NCBI RefSeq assembly: GCF_000317435.1
Contig: NC_019727.1
Span: 1-64,000, forward strand
Direction: 5' to 3'
Origin: Calothrix sp. PCC 6303
GTDB lineage: Bacteria; Cyanobacteriota; Cyanobacteriia; Cyanobacteriales; Nostocaceae
DNA length: 64,000 nt
A program made the translations under genes and the position numbers. Shown here in pieces: positions 55,098 to 63,721 of this stretch. The notes beneath the pieces were generated by a model. The model had not been told where the DNA came from, ran no database searches, and worked only from the letters and a program-made list of their open reading frames with translations. Numbering within the stretch: the stretch's first letter is position 1; every line of letters begins with the position of its first letter.

Positions 55098-56009
55098 TTA
55101 CCGATTGCGGAAACGCTGATGTCTAAAAAATAGTTGGCTATCACCGTAAAATGATGATACAAATTCTGATGTTGTTTCAATAAACCCAATTAGTTGAGCT
55201 TGTTGTCTTAACTCTGTTGGGTTCATTTGTTTCATCGCTTCAGAATCAACACCATAAATGGAAAATAAAAATGTTCCCGCTGGTATTGTCGCAAGGTCAT
55301 TTCTAAAGTCGTGCGGTGTTTCGGGAAATTGAATCTTTGGATTGGGAACGAGAAAAATCTGTGTAGGATAATAAGGTTTACTCTCTTTTTCCCCTTGTTG
55401 ATTAATTTCTGCTAAGTCTTCTAAATACAGCTTCGTTGGATATTTTGTAACTCGACTAAAAATTAAGTTAATCAAAATTGGTCCAACTTCTTTAACAACT
55501 GGAACAATATTTGAAAGTTCGTTCGCAAATAAATTATAATTTTTACCTTGTCCTGTTAAAGAGACTAAAGCTGAGAAGTTACCTGAAGGATGACCATCGA
55601 CTAATAATTTGAGTGCAAGACCAGGAGCAAATCCTCTATCTGCTGGGTCTCCTGTTACGGATAATCGTAAAAGTCCGTATGACGCACCTTTAAATAAACC
55701 TGTGAATGTATTTTCTGTCGGGACTAATTTAATTTTAGCTACACTCCCGTGGGCGTGTATTGTTTTTTTCCAATTTGCCTCTACTTCGTCGGATTGACGA
55801 CCCATCTTTGATTTTAATGCGGTTGAAAATAAACCCAAAATATCTATTTTCTTTAAGGGAGGAAGTTCGTCATATTTAGATTTGATAATTTTTTCATTCC
55901 ACAAAAATTCTTGCTTTCTATGAGCTTTCCAGGATTGATAATCTTCAGGTAAAGAACCATTATCTTGAGCGTTATGCCAATATTTACGAATCGAATTTAA
56001 GTCTTTCAT
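55098..56009 (-). CDS. Catalase-like haem protein, oxylipin-pathway candidate
   Basis: 303 aa. IHAHGSVAKIKLVP (His at about 85 and 87) matches the distal-His region of catalase-fold enzymes (VHAKG). YGLLRLSVTGDPADRGFAPGLALKL resembles the F/Y-x-V-RFSTV...DPRGFA region and contains conserved Arg and Asp/Pro. The protein is shorter than catalase and like the small catalase-related allene oxide synthases or hydroperoxide-converting enzymes. Encoded beside a dioxygenase, lipase and GMC oxidoreductase, it may convert a fatty-acid hydroperoxide. The proximal Tyr could not be fixed with certainty. Confidence 0.6.
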   Translation of the reverse strand: MKDLNSIRKYWHNAQDNGSLPEDYQSWKAHRKQEFLWNEKIIKSKYDELPPLKKIDILGLFSTALKSKMGRQSDEVEANWKKTIHAHGSVAKIKLVPTENTFTGLFKGASYGLLRLSVTGDPADRGFAPGLALKLLVDGHPSGNFSALVSLTGQGKNYNLFANELSNIVPVVKEVGPILINLIFSRVTKYPTKLYLEDLAEINQQGEKESKPYYPTQIFLVPNPKIQFPETPHDFRNDLATIPAGTFLFSIYGVDSEAMKQMNPTELRQQAQLIGFIETTSEFVSSFYGDSQLFFRHQRFRNR

Positions 56010-56159
56010 TGTTTGATTGAATTTGATGTTTTTATAACAATAGTTGACTTTTGTGAGGAAGTAGGAGAGTGAAATCTAAGTACAGGACAAAAATTTTATA
56101 ACATAAATAAAATTACCCATTTTAGAGTCACAGATTGAGAACAATAGAACGAAGAAAAT

Positions 56160-57342
56160 CTAAGCCATAACGAAAAATACTTTTACTACGACGACCGTGC
56201 TTTTAAGCATAAGAGGCTTATTTTGATGTAACCATTCCCCAATTAAAACAGCCCAACATAAGGCTAAAGTTAAAATAGCAATCAGTTTACTCAAACGCTC
56301 AGAATCTTGAAGATGGTTAGATTCGAGGCAAAAACCCCTTGTCTTGAAAATACCGAATAATGTCTCAATACCCCAACGATGAGCATAATCTGTGATCGCT
56401 TTATTTGGAGCAGTTTGAGTGGCGACAACAAGTAAAGAACCATCCTTCAAGACGTAAAGCTGCAACGTATAGCCAAAGTCCCCATAATCGTCTCTGACGA
56501 CGTAAAACTTTAGTTTGTCCTGGTTGCAAGTCTTGAAATACAGTTTTGAGTACTGGGGTTTGCAAGCAGATAACAAAGCCAATCTTGACCGACAAATTCC
56601 CTATCTGCGCTCAAATGATCGATTTTCTGTTCGGGAAAATATTCTAAAAACCTAGGACTTACGCATTGACAGAAAAATCAAAATAGGGGTATAGGTTTCC
56701 ACGCTTTGAGCTTGATTTTTCTGTTCCGCACCATGCGATAAGCGGAGCTTAATGCCGAAGGCATATCGCAACCAAGAAAGGGTAATTTACAAAAGCCTGA
56801 AACAACGTATTTACGTTGATACACAACATAGCCTTTTGTACAGTGCGTAAGTCCTAAAACCGTTGAAATAGCTGCATTCTCTCACATGTGTTAGAATTAC
56901 CTCGCTTATCCAACAAACACCATACAACTGGAAATGCAATCCCTTGATGCACTATTCCCAACATTAGGATATTAAATGTTGTTTTACCCTTGCGGGTTCG
57001 CCACTTCCTTCAACGGGGGGAACCCCCGCAACGGAGTGGCTCACCAAACTTCCACTCGGTACGGTCAATCGAGAGTATCCACGGTTGAGGAATATTCATC
57101 AAATTGACTACTGTGTGAGTGATCGCAGAATAATCTATCTCGAAATTTCTAAAAAACCTTTGTAACCGCTTGTAATGCGAATCCTGGAGTGCTTTTCCTG
57201 TAAATGCTGCTGCCAAATCGCTCAAATTTACTGTTCTAACCCGTAATAGCGCGATTAGAAACCCTGCTAGAAAGCTTAATCTTGCTCCATGCCATCCCAA
57301 GTGTGGTCGTAATTTTTCCCGTATTAGATTAACCTGATTCAT
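56160..57342 (-). pseudogene. IS4-family transposase, broken
   Basis: The N-terminal part (57342-57010) reads MNQVNLIREKLRPHLGWHGA to SIDRTEWKFG, then meets a nested palindrome (gccactccgttgcgggggtt and its partner) of about 45-50 bp. The family sequence resumes as FNILMLGIVHQGIAFPVVW and LQLFQRF-like QLFQRF, is cut by the MITE, and restarts as LEYFPEQKIDHLSADREFVG. The C-terminal part carries the IS4 YREK signature YAHRWGIETLFGIFK. At least two insertions have inactivated it. Confidence 0.85.
56655..56854. mobile_element. 200-bp MITE with ggacttacgca ends
   Basis: The terminal repeats ggacttacgca/tgcgtaagtcc are perfect over 11 bp, flanked by TA on both sides (56653-56654 and 56855-56856) as IS630/Tc1-type elements give. 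An internal inverted pair (cagaaaaatcaa/ttgatttttctg) follows. It lies inside the IS4 transposase gene. Related ends occur at 49532-49675 and 55038-55082. Confidence 0.8.
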
Positions 57343-57479
57343 AAGGGTTTCATGCTATTTTTATTTCTTATTTTTTATGAAACCCTTTTCCTCTAACACT
57401 TTGCAAGCTTTTGTCCCGTACAGAGGAGTAAAATATTAAATATTAAAATATTCCCCTACTTCTTCGTGTCCTAAGCTAA

Positions 57480-59234
57480 CTATTTCCAAGGCTTAAAACC
57501 ATTAGTCACATTAACTAAAACGGGTGCTAATTCAGGATGGTGACGTTTCAAAACAGTTACTAAGTTGTTTCTATCAATCCAATCTAAACCAAACTGAGTG
57601 TAAACCTCCGCCGTATAATCCTTAGTAAAGAAGCGGTCGCTCTTTAGTCTTCGAGAAGCCATAAGGATAAACACGCGGAAAGCAGTATCGCTAAATCCAA
57701 ACTTCTCAGGGATATCCTCAGCATATAGACCAACCATTAGATCTACACTGTCTATATTGTTGTTATAAACTTCGCGTAATTCCTTAGCCCATTGCTTATT
57801 ACTGGTAATCTCCTCAAAACTCTTAACTTTACCCCGACCTATTAACTCCCGGAAACGATTATAACGGGGAACACCTCGTTCGCGATCGCGTAGGATATCA
57901 ACAGCAGCCAAATCAAAAGCACCATTTGGATCGCCCGTGAGTTCCCCGGTCAGTTGGCGTAAAAACTTGGGATAGTTATGTAACCGAACAGCCCCAGGGT
58001 GGGAAATTCCAAAAGAGTAAAACAAATCGGACATTTGAACTTCTTCCATGAAAGCGCGAGTTTTACTACCAGCGACTTCAGGAAAAGATTTTTTATGGAG
58101 TAATTTACGGGTTTTAAGCGAATAGAAATCGAAATCATCCGGAATTAAAGCGTGCATCCGATATACAGACACAAATTCTTCTGTCAAATAATAAGGAGCA
58201 GCATGGTGGTCTGTTGGCGAACCGATGATTCCACTCAGCAACTCGCTATCACCAATATGTCCTACAGTGTCTTTAACTTGTTGCCCTAATATTCCCCACC
58301 AGTTAGCATTTAAAGCAATATCAGTCACAGGATGGGGAAGAATAGCAGGAGTCCATTCAACTGTATGAATTTTAGCCATCAAAGCAGCATTAATTAACCG
58401 CGCATGGTCAAAAAGTTCATCATCCTTCCACTCAGGATATAATTTGCTCAAATGGTCACAGATAGTATTGTGTTCTTTAACAAATAGGGTATGCAGCATA
58501 CTTAACCCTACCCACCAAGCACCAGGAAAGCCTACTTTGTCAATTCCTAATTTTGGGTCCAGTGGTAAAAAACCGTCTTCCTCTAACCGCATCTTCCCAT
58601 TGACACGGGAGCGAACTTCTTCAATAGTTTTCTTATCGTTACCGTAAACCTGTGAACCATCCCACCAATGAGTACAGTGGTTAATAAAAGTAGCAGGATT
58701 TTTAGTATCTCCAGAACGAGTAGGGTCTTCTAAAGTTCTACTCACTTCCATTGGACGGTGTTCTTGCGGCCAAGAATCATCCGCATCAATAGGAATCTGG
58801 AATTTGTTATCTGGCTGGTTATTACCGTGGCTAAACCAGTCATGCGTTTGAAATTGAATCCACGCAGCCGCAAGCAAATTGAGAATAGTCGCAGGCTGAA
58901 ATTCCTCTCTGGCCAACAGCATCCGACTAACAGTCCGAGGATTAGGCGTTAGCAAATTTGCTTCATCAACTTTGACATCTTCCAAAGGTATGTTGCGTCC
59001 AAAGCGAGTTCCCACCATCCCCATTTCTGGATGCTTGAGGTCATTATAGCTACCATCAGGAGTGCGAGCCTTCAAATAATTATGATAAGGACACTTCATC
59101 GTTTCAGGTAGCTTAGTAGTATCCGCCAATTGCGACGTATCCTGAAGGTTATTCTTACGCAATCGACCGCGAAATTGAACTACTTTTAATAATCCAAGGG
59201 GAGTAGGTAACTTATGCCAAGGAATTCCAAACAT
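57480..59234 (-). CDS. Fatty-acid alpha-dioxygenase-like haem enzyme (cyclooxygenase superfamily)
   Basis: 584 aa of the animal-type peroxidase/cyclooxygenase superfamily, closest in pattern to plant alpha-dioxygenases. LAAAWIQFQTHDWFSHG places the distal haem His at 131; THWWDGSQVYG is the family's conserved block (189-198). FVSVYRMHALIPDD gives the proximal His361 with the tyrosine three residues before it (Tyr358), the spacing of the catalytic radical Tyr in cyclooxygenases. Alpha-dioxygenases add O2 to C2 of a free fatty acid, forming a 2-hydroperoxide. First gene of the oxylipin run; an IS4 element separates it from the rest. Promoter block at 59354-59428. Confidence 0.87.
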   Translation of the reverse strand: MFGIPWHKLPTPLGLLKVVQFRGRLRKNNLQDTSQLADTTKLPETMKCPYHNYLKARTPDGSYNDLKHPEMGMVGTRFGRNIPLEDVKVDEANLLTPNPRTVSRMLLAREEFQPATILNLLAAAWIQFQTHDWFSHGNNQPDNKFQIPIDADDSWPQEHRPMEVSRTLEDPTRSGDTKNPATFINHCTHWWDGSQVYGNDKKTIEEVRSRVNGKMRLEEDGFLPLDPKLGIDKVGFPGAWWVGLSMLHTLFVKEHNTICDHLSKLYPEWKDDELFDHARLINAALMAKIHTVEWTPAILPHPVTDIALNANWWGILGQQVKDTVGHIGDSELLSGIIGSPTDHHAAPYYLTEEFVSVYRMHALIPDDFDFYSLKTRKLLHKKSFPEVAGSKTRAFMEEVQMSDLFYSFGISHPGAVRLHNYPKFLRQLTGELTGDPNGAFDLAAVDILRDRERGVPRYNRFRELIGRGKVKSFEEITSNKQWAKELREVYNNNIDSVDLMVGLYAEDIPEKFGFSDTAFRVFILMASRRLKSDRFFTKDYTAEVYTQFGLDWIDRNNLVTVLKRHHPELAPVLVNVTNGFKPWK

Positions 59235-59948
59235 TGAAATATCTCCTTTATTGTGCTTAAATCTTGAACAGAAGTTGAAGGAAAGTTTTTAGTGAAGAAT
59301 CAGAGAAATAATCTTTAATTTTCCAGATGTAAAAAGAGTTTTTTAGTTTGTTTGCTAACGCTCTTTTCTTTTCCATATACATATATTATCTTGAGCAAAT
59401 AGGCTTGATAATTAATTATTTTTCGATAAAATTATAATGAAATATTCAGTATTTTTAGATTCTTCTCAAAATGTAACTCAAATATTTAATATTTTCTAAG
59501 CGTCCCCTCATTTTGAGAGTTGATGATTTCCATAAATCTTTAAATAAAAAATACTAGATTAGTAAATAACATAATCTAGTATCGCATTGAGATAATATAT
59601 TAGTGGCTCTTCCATAGGTGTTATGCTGAAATTGAAACAATAATTCGGGATTTACCTTGAATAGGAAAGCTTTTGGGTAGTTTTAACCTTAATTTTATTC
59701 CAAAAGCTCAAAATCCAAGTTTAAAAGCTATCTTTCTTGCCCCGTAAGGAATATGAGCTATTTTATAAGCATTTTTAGCATAACAAGTAATGAAGAACCA
59801 TATTAGTTGATTAATTAGCAGTTAATAAGTGCATAGGCAAAATTAATTATATATTGTCATTGCTAGGAACGAAGCAATGCCAATATTCTCAGGTTTTCGG
59901 AATGTCTAATTAATTTTGCACAACTACTTAGGTAATATTTTGATGCCG
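59235..59948. other. Intergenic region upstream of the dioxygenase
   Basis: 714 bp, A+T rich, no supported gene. It contains the conserved promoter block (59354-59428) and, at 59260-59280, the A/G-rich leader. The remaining sequence to the AraC gene shows no repeat that could be recognised. A site for the adjacent AraC-type regulator is plausible here. Confidence 0.5.
59354..59428 (-). promoter_or_regulatory. Conserved upstream block, copy 2 (dioxygenase operon)
   Basis: Contains the same core atatacatatattatcttg (59375-59393) and the aattaattatttttcg stretch found before the cell-wall hydrolase (49420-49492). On the minus strand it reads aagataatatatgtatat, with a possible -10 (taatat). It is about 120-195 bp before the dioxygenase start. 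Confidence 0.6.
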
Positions 59949-60470
59949 TTATAACAATGCATGAGAACGCTGTGTCTCTCTCCAAGCACGGGGAGTATTT
60001 TTATAGTAATCACGAAACTGACAGTAGAAATGATTGATATTTTGATAGCCTATTTTTAAAGCAATCTCTTCAACGGAATCATTAGTTTCTAAAAGTAAGG
60101 AGCTTGCAGATGCTAGTCGGCGCTCAATAATCCAATTATTGACAGTTTTCCCGGTAAGTCTTCGCACTAAGTCGGTTAAATAAGCTGAGGAATAACCAAC
60201 TGCTTGAGCTACTTCTTTTAGTCTAATACTTTGATGATAATTCAATTCAATGAACTCAAAGACCTTATGCAGTTTTAGAATGGATGGAAATACAAAGTCT
60301 TGACTATTTGATGTTTTACTCTCAGTGATAATAGGGAATTTCTCATGGATGAGATGAACCTTCACAAAATCTTTCTCCGCTATCATTATCTCAAAACCTG
60401 CTTTTTTTAAGCATTTAATTAATAGATTTTGGGTTTCACTACTAGCATCATTTATTAAAATATTGAGCAT
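59949..60470 (-). CDS. AraC-family transcriptional regulator with truncated receiver-like N-terminus
   Basis: 173 aa. The C-terminal AraC DNA-binding domain (about 72-168) has two helix-turn-helix units: IRLKEVAQAVGYSSAYLTDLVRRLTG and SVEEIALKIGYQNINHFYCQFRDYY. The N-terminal 60 residues resemble half of a response-regulator fold (NILINDASSETQNLLIKCL) but lack a phosphoacceptor Asp in a recognisable place. It lies 714 bp upstream of the dioxygenase on the same strand and is the likely pathway regulator. Confidence 0.82.
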   Translation of the reverse strand: MLNILINDASSETQNLLIKCLKKAGFEIMIAEKDFVKVHLIHEKFPIITESKTSNSQDFVFPSILKLHKVFEFIELNYHQSIRLKEVAQAVGYSSAYLTDLVRRLTGKTVNNWIIERRLASASSLLLETNDSVEEIALKIGYQNINHFYCQFRDYYKNTPRAWRETQRSHALL

Positions 60471-61142
60471 TCTATATCCTAATATTTAATAAGTTTATAT
60501 CCTGATTAGATTTCATTACTTGCAAACCCGTATATTTAGAGTGCATTCTCGAAAATACTTAAGGAGCAGTAAGGTGCTGGGAAAAAACAAAACTATATTA
60601 TACTAAGAATGGCTAGAAATTAAACTTCTGAAATCGCAATTAGTGTTGATTATTAAGGCTTTAGCTAATCGCGAACATCTAACCGCTCGCAGTATAAAAA
60701 AGTTTGTTCTTCCGATATTTTTATGGTGAAAAAACAAATTTAACTAGTTAGAAGCATTAAAAAGACAGTATTTTCAACCATTAATTCTTATTAAGTTAGT
60801 GTAAATCCAGTTGTACAAGGGCATTAAAATAATGTGTTTAAAAGCTCTCTGAACAAAAGATATAGCCGTTGATCACATTGTATTTAATGTTTATTAACCA
60901 TAAAAGGAACTGAAGAAACAAAAAGTTTAACTAGTGTAAAATACTCTTCTCTCTGCCTTATCCCAACTACAAATATTTACATTCTTATACTTGTATTTAC
61001 TTATATTTACTTCCCTTTGCTTTGAACCTGATATATTCATTAAATCCCACCGCATACTGACTTATCGCCTGAGAATTACTGACTTGTGACTGACTTTTAT
61101 TGTGTTACTGGTACAATCCATATAGTTGTCATAAAATTCTTT
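60471..61142. other. AT-rich intergenic region
   Basis: 672 bp between the divergent AraC and AAA genes. No gene or clear repeat recognised. The stretch from 60960 to 61060 is pyrimidine-rich and may hold the promoter of the AAA gene. Confidence 0.5.
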
Positions 61143-62486
61143 ATGCCCAGATCACTTAGAGTTAAGCAGAATTATCTTGACAAAGCCAAACTTGCACTTA
61201 TACGTAACGGCTTTCCCAGCCAACGCTCTTTAGCTGAAGATGCAGGATTCGCTCTAGCTACAGTCAGCAACTTCCTGACTGGTAAGCCTGTTGACTATGT
61301 GACTTTTGAAGAACTTTGTCAGAAATTGACACTTGACTGGAGAGAAATTGCAAATCTGGATTTTGAGGTTTCATCCCAGACTATAGATAAAAATCCTAAA
61401 ATTTCTGAGTTGAGTGATGCAAACCAGGATACCTCGCCCCGCTATCCCAATGGCTCAGTTCCTCTGGCTTCCCCTTTTTACCTAGAACGCGCTCCTCTTG
61501 AAGAGCAAGTTTATCAAGAAATAAGAAAACCAGGAGCCTTAGTACGGATTAAAGCACCCAGAGAGATGGGCAAAACTTCTCTGTTAATGAGAATTCTTGA
61601 CTCTGCTAAACGCCAGGGCTACCGCACTGTCAGCTTGAACCTGGAGCAAGTTGATCAGGTTATTTTGAGTGATTTGAATCAATTTTTGCGTTGGCTGTGT
61701 GCCAACATTGCACGTCAGCTCCAGCTAGAAGCGAAGCTAGATGAATATTGGGATGAGGATCTGGGGAGCAAAATTAGCTGTACTTCCTACTTTGAAGAGT
61801 ATCTACTAAAATCAATTGAGACTCCCCTCGTTTTGGCGTTAGATGAGGTAAATCAAATTTTTGAGCATCCTCAAGTGGCAAAAGATTTTTTACCCTTGTT
61901 GCGATCATGGTACGAAGAAGCCAAAACATTGCCGATTTGGCAAAAGCTCCGCTTGATTGTGGTTCACTCGACGGAGATTTACGTTCCCCTTCAACTTAAC
62001 CAATCCCCTTTTAATGTAGGGCTGCCGATTCAGCTAAATGCTTTTAGTAAGGAGGAGGTGCAGCAGTTAGCTCAACGCTACAAACTTGACTGGTCAGATG
62101 GTGATGAAGCTAGGCAACTGATGGATATGATTGGGGGACATCCCTCACTAGTACACACTGCTATCTATCATCTTAGTCAAAGGGAGATAACTCTGGAGCA
62201 TCTGCTGGAAACTGCCCCAACTGCCACCGGAATTTATTCTCATCACCTGCAACACCATTTGGTAATACTGCAAGAACGGCCGGAATTAGCCAAATCCCTT
62301 AATTGTGTCATGTGTACCACTGAGCCAGTAGAATTAGAGGCTATCGTGGCTTACAAGTTAAGCAGTATGGGGCTGATTAAACAGTTAGGAAATAAAGTAA
62401 TACCAAGCTGTAAGTTGTATCGGCAGTTTTACGTGACAACCTTAATGGATACTATTGGCGAATGTAATACATTTTTGTCTAATTAA
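61143..62486 (+). CDS. AAA-like ATPase with N-terminal helix-turn-helix
   Basis: 447 aa from ATG 61143, chosen because MPRSLRVKQNYLDKAKLALI is the standard opening of this cyanobacterial family; a GTG-type start at 61086 adds 19 untypical residues. The N-terminal helix-turn-helix (about 18-60, SQRSLAEDAGFALATVSNFLTG) precedes an AAA-like/STAND-type domain: Walker A IKAPREMGKTSLLMRI (about 137-152), Walker B TPLVLALDEVNQIF and sensor-like LRLIVVHSTE. It probably acts as a signal-transduction or regulatory ATPase. Members often sit beside CRISPR, toxin or RiPP genes. The start of a TOMM-type gene lies 1.2 kb downstream. Confidence 0.8.
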   Translation: MPRSLRVKQNYLDKAKLALIRNGFPSQRSLAEDAGFALATVSNFLTGKPVDYVTFEELCQKLTLDWREIANLDFEVSSQTIDKNPKISELSDANQDTSPRYPNGSVPLASPFYLERAPLEEQVYQEIRKPGALVRIKAPREMGKTSLLMRILDSAKRQGYRTVSLNLEQVDQVILSDLNQFLRWLCANIARQLQLEAKLDEYWDEDLGSKISCTSYFEEYLLKSIETPLVLALDEVNQIFEHPQVAKDFLPLLRSWYEEAKTLPIWQKLRLIVVHSTEIYVPLQLNQSPFNVGLPIQLNAFSKEEVQQLAQRYKLDWSDGDEARQLMDMIGGHPSLVHTAIYHLSQREITLEHLLETAPTATGIYSHHLQHHLVILQERPELAKSLNCVMCTTEPVELEAIVAYKLSSMGLIKQLGNKVIPSCKLYRQFYVTTLMDTIGECNTFLSN

Positions 62487-62639
62487 GTATTATGTACACT
62501 CAAACCTTCAATCTGTGCTTGCGTCTTTGAATTGTCATACTTTTGTCTATGTCCAGAAAATATTGTTCAAGAGCTTCAACCAACACGTTTTCCTTAATTT
62601 AACCGGAGCGAGAGTGTGATTTTACCCCTCGCATGACCA

Positions 62640-63120
62640 AATTGTGAACCATATCGTGACCAACAATTCACGTCAAATCAAGGTTTTGAGCCAATATTTG
62701 ATATGTAATTATGAATCAAATTATGACCGCGTGTTTCAAATGAGAACCATATCGTGACCAAAAGTTTTATTTTTGGACTTGGTAAAAAATGCAGAGCAAG
62801 ACACACTAACTTCGTCGAAAATTTGAAATTTTCGGTCAAAATATGATTCAAAACGCCCACAATATGGTTCAAAAACATGTTTGGTCAAAAATTGAGTGAC
62901 TAAGCGAACCGACAGGTCGGCGCTTCGCTATCGCTCGATATCTTGGTTTTTATTGCTCTCGCTCATGAACACGTACAACTGAACTATAAAGCCCGTATTG
63001 CTTGCTGTAATTAAGCTTTAAAGTTTTTCAACTCCATTTATAATTTTGAAGCATATCCTGTCCTAAGTGAAGAAGAAGTATATCGTGACCATTTGGACAA
63101 AATATGGTTCAAGTCACAGA
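62640..63120. repeat. Field of degenerate tgaaccatatcgtgacca repeats
   Basis: The motif tgaaccatatcgtgaccaa or close variants occurs directly at about 62645 and 62742, as tgaatcaaattatgaccg at 62712, and partly at about 63079. It is inverted at about 62832 (ggtcaaaatatgattcaaa), 62859 and 63100 (atatggttcaa). The layout resembles transposase-binding arrays at ends of Tn7/TniA-type elements, but no terminal TG...CA pair or transposase lies nearby. The whole 62487-63721 gap holds no supported gene. Confidence 0.6.
62904..62936 (-). repeat. Third, inverted copy of the gccgacctgtcggttcgc repeat
   Basis: gcgaaccgacaggtcggcgc followed by ttcgctatcgctc is the reverse complement of the right part of the 58-bp repeats at 32604-32737. 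It sits inside the degenerate repeat field. Confidence 0.65.
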
Positions 63121-63721
63121 GAGGCTTTGGAAGTTATTGAAAACAACACTCAAAAAAAACTATTTTCTTTTCTACAAAATTTACGCATAGCCATAGCCTA
63201 ATGTATGTATTACATACAACAATTTTTCGATCAATTTACATAATGAGTAGATAATATCTATTTTCTGCTATAAGTTTATTTACAAGCTTTTAAGCAGCTT
63301 TATATTAAATTGGTATAAGCCTTCTTTTGTTACTACGAGGAGAGAAAAATATAGCCCAAACTTTGAATGCTAAATAAAATAAAGAATTGAGCGATGGCTG
63401 CGCCAACGCCAAGGGCGAACGCATATTTCTTTTGTCATCTAAATCCCTTTGTTGAAAATAAACGTAAAAATAGGTGTTGAGGATTATTCTCTGCTGAAGG
63501 TAACAAAAAAGCAATAAGTATGATTAGCGATCGCTATTTGAAAAAACTTTTTAATTTACTGTTACTAGCGATGTCAAATATAGGAATCCGGTTTGATTCT
63601 TGAAATTGTTTGCGTACACAGACAAGAGGTAAAAAGCACAACCCAAAATGATTACAAAAAATTAAGGTGTACTGAGTTTTTTCAAAAATTAAATATGAGT
63701 CCCAATAAATGAATAAAAACT

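Larger units (their letters stand above)
56081..57420. mobile_element. Decayed IS4-family element interrupting the oxylipin operon
   Basis: Ends tacaggacaaaaattt (56081-56096) and, in complement, tacgggacaaaagctt (57405-57420) form imperfect inverted repeats. The element is oriented with the operon. It has received a 200-bp MITE (56655-56854) and a palindromic insertion near 57010-57050. No clear target duplication was identified. Confidence 0.7.

Noticed and set aside
62640-63120. CRISPR array
   Set aside because: Repeats are degenerate, in both orientations and irregularly spaced, with no constant spacer length.
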